From Bradyrhizobium sp. Ghvi (lineage in GTDB: Bacteria; Pseudomonadota; Alphaproteobacteria; Rhizobiales; Xanthobacteraceae), in NCBI RefSeq assembly GCF_900115265.1, contig NZ_FOVU01000004.1:432987-496986 (forward strand): DNA of 64,000 bases. Reading direction: 5' to 3'. Of this stretch, positions 60,972 through 64,000 are shown piece by piece. The notes beneath the pieces are model-generated. The model had not been told where the DNA came from. It did no database searches and saw nothing but the letters and a program-made list of their open reading frames with translations. Numbering within the stretch: the first letter of the stretch is position 1; each line of letters begins with the position of its first letter. Both the position numbers and the translations under genes were made by a program.

Positions 60972-61826
60972 TCAGGTTGTGGCCAAGCTCCGGAACGTCG
61001 CGGCCACCGCCCGCAACGCCGCGAGCTTGGCGGGATCGCTGACCTTCGAATGCAGCATCACTTTCGAGCTGCCGAGTTTCGGCAGCTTGTGCGCAGGCCC
61101 GATGTCGATGAGGCCCGGCGGAGCAATCCGCCGCGCCAGCGGTGCGACAGCGAGGCCGGCGAGCGCAGCGGCCACCACCGCCGTCACGCCGCCGCCGACA
61201 AAACGTTCGCGCCAGCTGACGCCCGCCCTGTCGAGCTTGCGGACGGCGACGGCACGGACACCGCAGGGCGGGGCGAGGGTCGCGAGTGGTAGAGGTTCGC
61301 CCTTCGGCGGGGTGAAGCGTCGCGACGCGAACCAGCCGAACTCGTCCTCAGTCAGTTTTTCACCGCCGCGGCGGCTGCCTTCCTGACGCACGATCACCGC
61401 ATCGAGCTCGCCCGCATCATAGATGTCCTGCATTTCGCGCGAGAAGCCGATGGTGACGGCGAGCGTGAGGTTCGACGACATCGCGTGCAGGCGCTCCAGC
61501 AGCGGCACTAGCTCGGGGCCGGCGGCGTGATCGGAGATGCCAAGCGAGAGCGACTGCGCGGCCGGTGCCTCGCCCGACAGCGCACGGTCATGCGCGGCCA
61601 TCAGCGCGCGGGCGCGATCGAGGAACGCCGCCCCGTCGGCGGTGAGCCGGACTGCACGCGGCGAGCGCTCGATCAGGCGTTTGCCCAGCACGGCCTCCAG
61701 CCGCTGCAGCTTGAGACTGACGGCCGCCTGCGTCGTGCCGAGCGCCTCAGCGGCGCGGGTAAAACTCTGGAGGTCGGCGACCAGCAGGAAGGCCTTGATG
61801 GTGGCGATGTCGAGTGTAGCTGTCAT
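60972..61826 (-). CDS. LysR family transcriptional regulator
   Basis: A 284-residue regulator with the usual N-terminal winged helix (F-T-R-A-A-E-A-L-G-T-T-Q-A-A-V-S-L-K-L-Q-R-L-E) and a substrate-binding domain. The divergent tautomerase gene at 61939 and the inverted repeat between them suggest it as a target. Confidence 0.9.
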   Translation of the reverse strand: MTATLDIATIKAFLLVADLQSFTRAAEALGTTQAAVSLKLQRLEAVLGKRLIERSPRAVRLTADGAAFLDRARALMAAHDRALSGEAPAAQSLSLGISDHAAGPELVPLLERLHAMSSNLTLAVTIGFSREMQDIYDAGELDAVIVRQEGSRRGGEKLTEDEFGWFASRRFTPPKGEPLPLATLAPPCGVRAVAVRKLDRAGVSWRERFVGGGVTAVVAAALAGLAVAPLARRIAPPGLIDIGPAHKLPKLGSSKVMLHSKVSDPAKLAALRAVAATFRSLATT

Positions 61827-61835
61827 TAATCTTAG

Positions 61836-61860
61836 TTATCACTGGTATCATCAGCGATAA
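61836..61860. promoter_or_regulatory. LysR-type operator
   Basis: TTATC and GATAA arms at 61836-61840 and 61856-61860 (with T-N11-A inside) lie between the divergent LysR and tautomerase genes, the usual location of a LysR box. Confidence 0.5.
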
Positions 61861-61938
61861 GATACCAAAATGACAGCGGAAGGTCTAGCTTCTCACCAAC
61901 GCCGCGCCGACAGCGCGGACAGCTTGAGGAGAACGACC

Positions 61939-62361
61939 ATGCCCCTGATCACCGTGTCCTACACCACCTCCCGCCAGTCGCCGTCGCTGAAGGCCGACAT
62001 CGCGAACGCCGTGTCCGAGCTGACGGCAAAGATCCTGCACAAGGATCCCAACGTCACCGCCATCATCGTGAAGCCGGTCGATGCGGGGGACTGGTTCGCG
62101 GGCGGCAAGTCGCTCGCCGAGCAGAAGCTTGCCAGCTACTGGATCGACATCCACGTCACCGAAGGCACCAACACCAAGGACGAGAAGGCGGCCTATCTCG
62201 CCGAGATGTTCAAGCGCATGGCGGAGATTTTGGGCCCGCTGCACCCCGAGACCTACCTGCATGTCGACGAGGTCAAGGGCGATGCCTACGGCTTTGGCGG
62301 CCTGAGCCAGGAACGCCGCTACATCGCCGGCAAGCTCGACGTGCCGCTGAGGGCGGCGTGA
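61939..62361 (+). CDS. Tautomerase family protein
   Basis: A 140-residue protein beginning M-P-L-I-T-V-S; after loss of Met the N-terminal Pro would be the catalytic base, as in 4-oxalocrotonate tautomerases. It is longer than the 60-80 residues of typical members. W-F-A-G-G-K-S-L and H-P-E-T-Y-L-H-V-D-E-V are conserved parts. The substrate is unknown. Divergent from LysR. Confidence 0.85.
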   Translation: MPLITVSYTTSRQSPSLKADIANAVSELTAKILHKDPNVTAIIVKPVDAGDWFAGGKSLAEQKLASYWIDIHVTEGTNTKDEKAAYLAEMFKRMAEILGPLHPETYLHVDEVKGDAYGFGGLSQERRYIAGKLDVPLRAA

Positions 62362-62368
62362 GGCCTTT

Positions 62369-62399
62369 GAGCCGCGGGTCGCGATCTCACCCGCGGCTC
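62369..62399. terminator. Bidirectional terminator
   Basis: An 11-base perfect stem, GAGCCGCGGGT / ACCCGCGGCTC, with a nine-base loop lies between the stops at 62361 and 62405. It is followed by GTTTGTC. Confidence 0.7.
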
Positions 62400-62404
62400 G
62401 TTTG

Positions 62405-63118
62405 TCAGCTGGCGGCCCGGAACTGGACTTCGGAGTTGCTCAGGAAGCACGTCTTGTCGAACAGCTTCAGGTCCAGCGGGTTCGGCAGCCTGACATCGCT
62501 GATGTCAGGACAGCGCTTGGTCTCTGGATCATAGGACCGGTCGATCTGCGAGATGAAGACGACGATCAGTCCCTTGTCGCGCGCGAAGGATTTCAGTGCG
62601 TGCACCTGCACGGTGAGATCGGGGTTTTCCCGCCTCTGGTCGAGCAGTTGCAGATAGTCGATCACGACGACCGTGCCGCGCGGAGCTGTTGCCATTTGCT
62701 TGACGACGTAGTCGGCGCTGATGGCGTCGGAGCAATCGAGCTCGAACAGCTCGTCGAATTGCGCTGGCTCAGCGCCGATCGCCCGCAGCCGGTCTAGTAC
62801 ATCTTTCTCGGTGTATTCGAGCGAGAAGAATGCGGCGCGATGGCCGCATTTCATCGCCTCCACCGCGAGTTCAAGGCTCATCAAGGTCTTGCCCTGACCG
62901 GGACGCGCGCCGATCAGAACCAGGTCGCCGGGCCTGAACTGCGGAAATAGCTTGTTGGCGGGCGTCAATGCCGCGGCTTTTGCTGCGAGCATGCTCCAGG
63001 CGGAAAAGCCTTCCGTCGTCGCGATGCGGTCGAGCGCGTCGTGAAGGGGAATGCCCTCGTCGCGGGACAGGCATTTTGCCTTACGCTTCAGATGATAGAT
63101 CGGTGCAGACAGTTTCAT
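62405..63118 (-). CDS. Short DnaB-like helicase/ATPase
   Basis: A 237-residue RecA-fold ATPase. Walker A is G-A-R-P-G-Q-G-K-T, Walker B V-V-I-D-Y-L-Q-L-L, and V-F-I-S-Q-I-D-R is the sensor part. These match the C-terminal motor of replicative DnaB, but the N-terminal primase-interacting domain is absent; instead there are only about 60 residues (M-K-L-S-A-P-I-Y-H-L-K-R-K-A-K). A perfect AGGAGGT site precedes the ATG at 63118. It may be a DnaB-derived accessory protein rather than the replicative helicase. Confidence 0.87.
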   Translation of the reverse strand: MKLSAPIYHLKRKAKCLSRDEGIPLHDALDRIATTEGFSAWSMLAAKAAALTPANKLFPQFRPGDLVLIGARPGQGKTLMSLELAVEAMKCGHRAAFFSLEYTEKDVLDRLRAIGAEPAQFDELFELDCSDAISADYVVKQMATAPRGTVVVIDYLQLLDQRRENPDLTVQVHALKSFARDKGLIVVFISQIDRSYDPETKRCPDISDVRLPNPLDLKLFDKTCFLSNSEVQFRAAS

Positions 63119-63318
63119 CGTCAAACCTCCTGATGCGAGCAGAAAGCGCAATCCCTCCTTATGCCCAGTGCTCGAACAGTCGGTCCGATGGTTTAGTCGC
63201 CCGGCATGAGGTTTGCTTTCCCGGCGGAGGGGGGAGGCGTGGGCGGCGCCTGAAACAAGCGTAGCTGATTCCGCGATGAACGGTGAACACGCCCGAGCCG
63301 GCTCGAACAGAAAAAGTG

Positions 63319-64000
63319 TCAGGAGGCCGCTTCCGCGAGCAGCGCGCGGGTCGGCCCGAACAGCTCTTCGAAGGCCTGCCGGAGCGCGACGTCGACGTCG
63401 GCCAGCGTCACGAGCTGGCCAAGATCGACCAGCGAGGTCACGCCGTAGCGGGCATCGGTGACGCCGCACGGCACGATGCCGCCGAAATGCGACAACTCCG
63501 GCTCGACATTGATGGCGATGCCGTGGAACGAGACCCAGCGCTTCAGCCGCACGCCGATCGCCGCGATCTTGTCCTCATGCCCCGGTCCTTTATCGGGCCG
63601 CTTCACCCAGACGCCGACCCGGTCCTCGCGCCGCTCGCCGCGGATGTTGAAGGCGGCGAGGGTCTTCAGAATCAGCTCCTCAAGACTCGCGACATAGGCC
63701 CGTACGTCAGGCCGACGGCGTTTGAGGTCGAGCATGATGTAGGCCACCCGCTGGCCGGGGCCGTGATAGGTGAGCTGCCCGCCGCGCCCCGTCGCGAAGG
63801 TCGGGAATCGTGGATTGAGCAGGTCGGTCTGCTTGCCTGACGTCCCGGACGTATAGAGCGGGGGATGCTCGAGCAGCCAGACCAGCTCCGGGACCTCGCC
63901 CGCCGCGATCGCGGCAACCCGCGCCTCCATTTCGGCCACGGCTTGCGGATAGGGCACCGGCGCGTCCGAAATCCGCCATTCGACTGGCTCGCCGCCAGCG
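63319..64000 (-). CDS. lipB: Octanoyl-[acyl carrier protein]:protein N-octanoyltransferase LipB (partial at right edge)
   Basis: Octanoyltransferase of lipoate synthesis; it moves octanoyl from ACP to lipoyl domains. Seen are G-R-G-G-Q-L-T-Y-H-G-P-G-Q, the active-site I-G-V-R-L-K-R-W-V-S-F-H-G with catalytic Lys and the P-C-G-V-T-D Cys. The frame continues upstream of the GTG at 63957 (G-E-P-V-E-W-R-I-S-D-A-P-V-P-Y), which is the normal start of the protein, so the gene is cut by the window edge and its start is not visible. Confidence 0.95.
   Translation of the reverse strand, partial: AGGEPVEWRISDAPVPYPQAVAEMEARVAAIAAGEVPELVWLLEHPPLYTSGTSGKQTDLLNPRFPTFATGRGGQLTYHGPGQRVAYIMLDLKRRRPDVRAYVASLEELILKTLAAFNIRGERREDRVGVWVKRPDKGPGHEDKIAAIGVRLKRWVSFHGIAINVEPELSHFGGIVPCGVTDARYGVTSLVDLGQLVTLADVDVALRQAFEELFGPTRALLAEAAS

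Overview
The window is high-GC alphaproteobacterial DNA, most likely Bradyrhizobium or a close relative in the Nitrobacteraceae. That assignment is an inference from gene content. The evidence is rhizobial-type small conserved proteins, a DUF6894 protein, an Omp31-like 'adl-a' outer-membrane protein, an alanine/lysine-rich histone-like protein and short GC-rich palindromic intergenic repeats.

Two blocks are visible. Positions 1 to about 16505 look like the right-hand part of an integrated genomic island: mostly unknown or small genes, pseudogenes, a large serine recombinase and AT-rich operators. The block ends at 16506-16555 with the 3' part of a tRNA-Arg (anticodon TCG) that has no 5' half, which is the usual duplicated attachment site at an island end. 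The intact tRNA should lie left of the window. Inside the island are a repressor-controlled module (Xre repressor at 3265-3504, three operator repeats at 3501-3572, then a rightward operon of small proteins ending in a sigma-like zinc-binding protein), a DNA-ligase pseudogene (about 7690-7990), an orphan WbpD-like acetyltransferase, the recombinase, and next to the att site a compact four-gene set (11773-16083): AbiV-like, Schlafen/AlbA_2-like, DUF4238 and a possibly HEPN-like protein. This set is the best candidate for an undescribed defence system here.

From 16556 to 64000 the DNA reads as core genome. Its main modules are: small secreted proteins, peroxiredoxin, a phosphatase/phosphodiesterase, porin-like protein and AmpC-like hydrolase (16.6-31.6 kb); an ArsR-SRPBCC operon (31.8-32.7 kb); an aromatic meta-cleavage cluster (34.4-40.0 kb: ABC substrate-binding protein, FAH-family hydrolase, FAD hydroxylase, IclR regulator and divergent extradiol dioxygenase); a NarL-type two-component pair; a sugar-acid cluster (42.2-47.6 kb: idnD-like and idnO-like dehydrogenases, an enolase-superfamily dehydratase, divergent GntR regulator and MFS transporter); an ArsB-type transporter; two hybrid PAS histidine kinases; propionyl-CoA carboxylase alpha with an oxaloacetate-decarboxylase-like protein and acylphosphatase; a GbsR-DUF4166-epimerase operon; LysR-tautomerase; a short DnaB-like ATPase; and lipB running off the right edge.

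A recurring regulatory theme is regulators whose operator palindrome covers their own start codon (Xre, ArsR, GbsR). For ArsR and GbsR a sigma-70 promoter is placed so that transcription would begin at or next to the ATG, which predicts leaderless autoregulated messages. All functional statements rest on reading motifs and family resemblance by eye; no database search was run.
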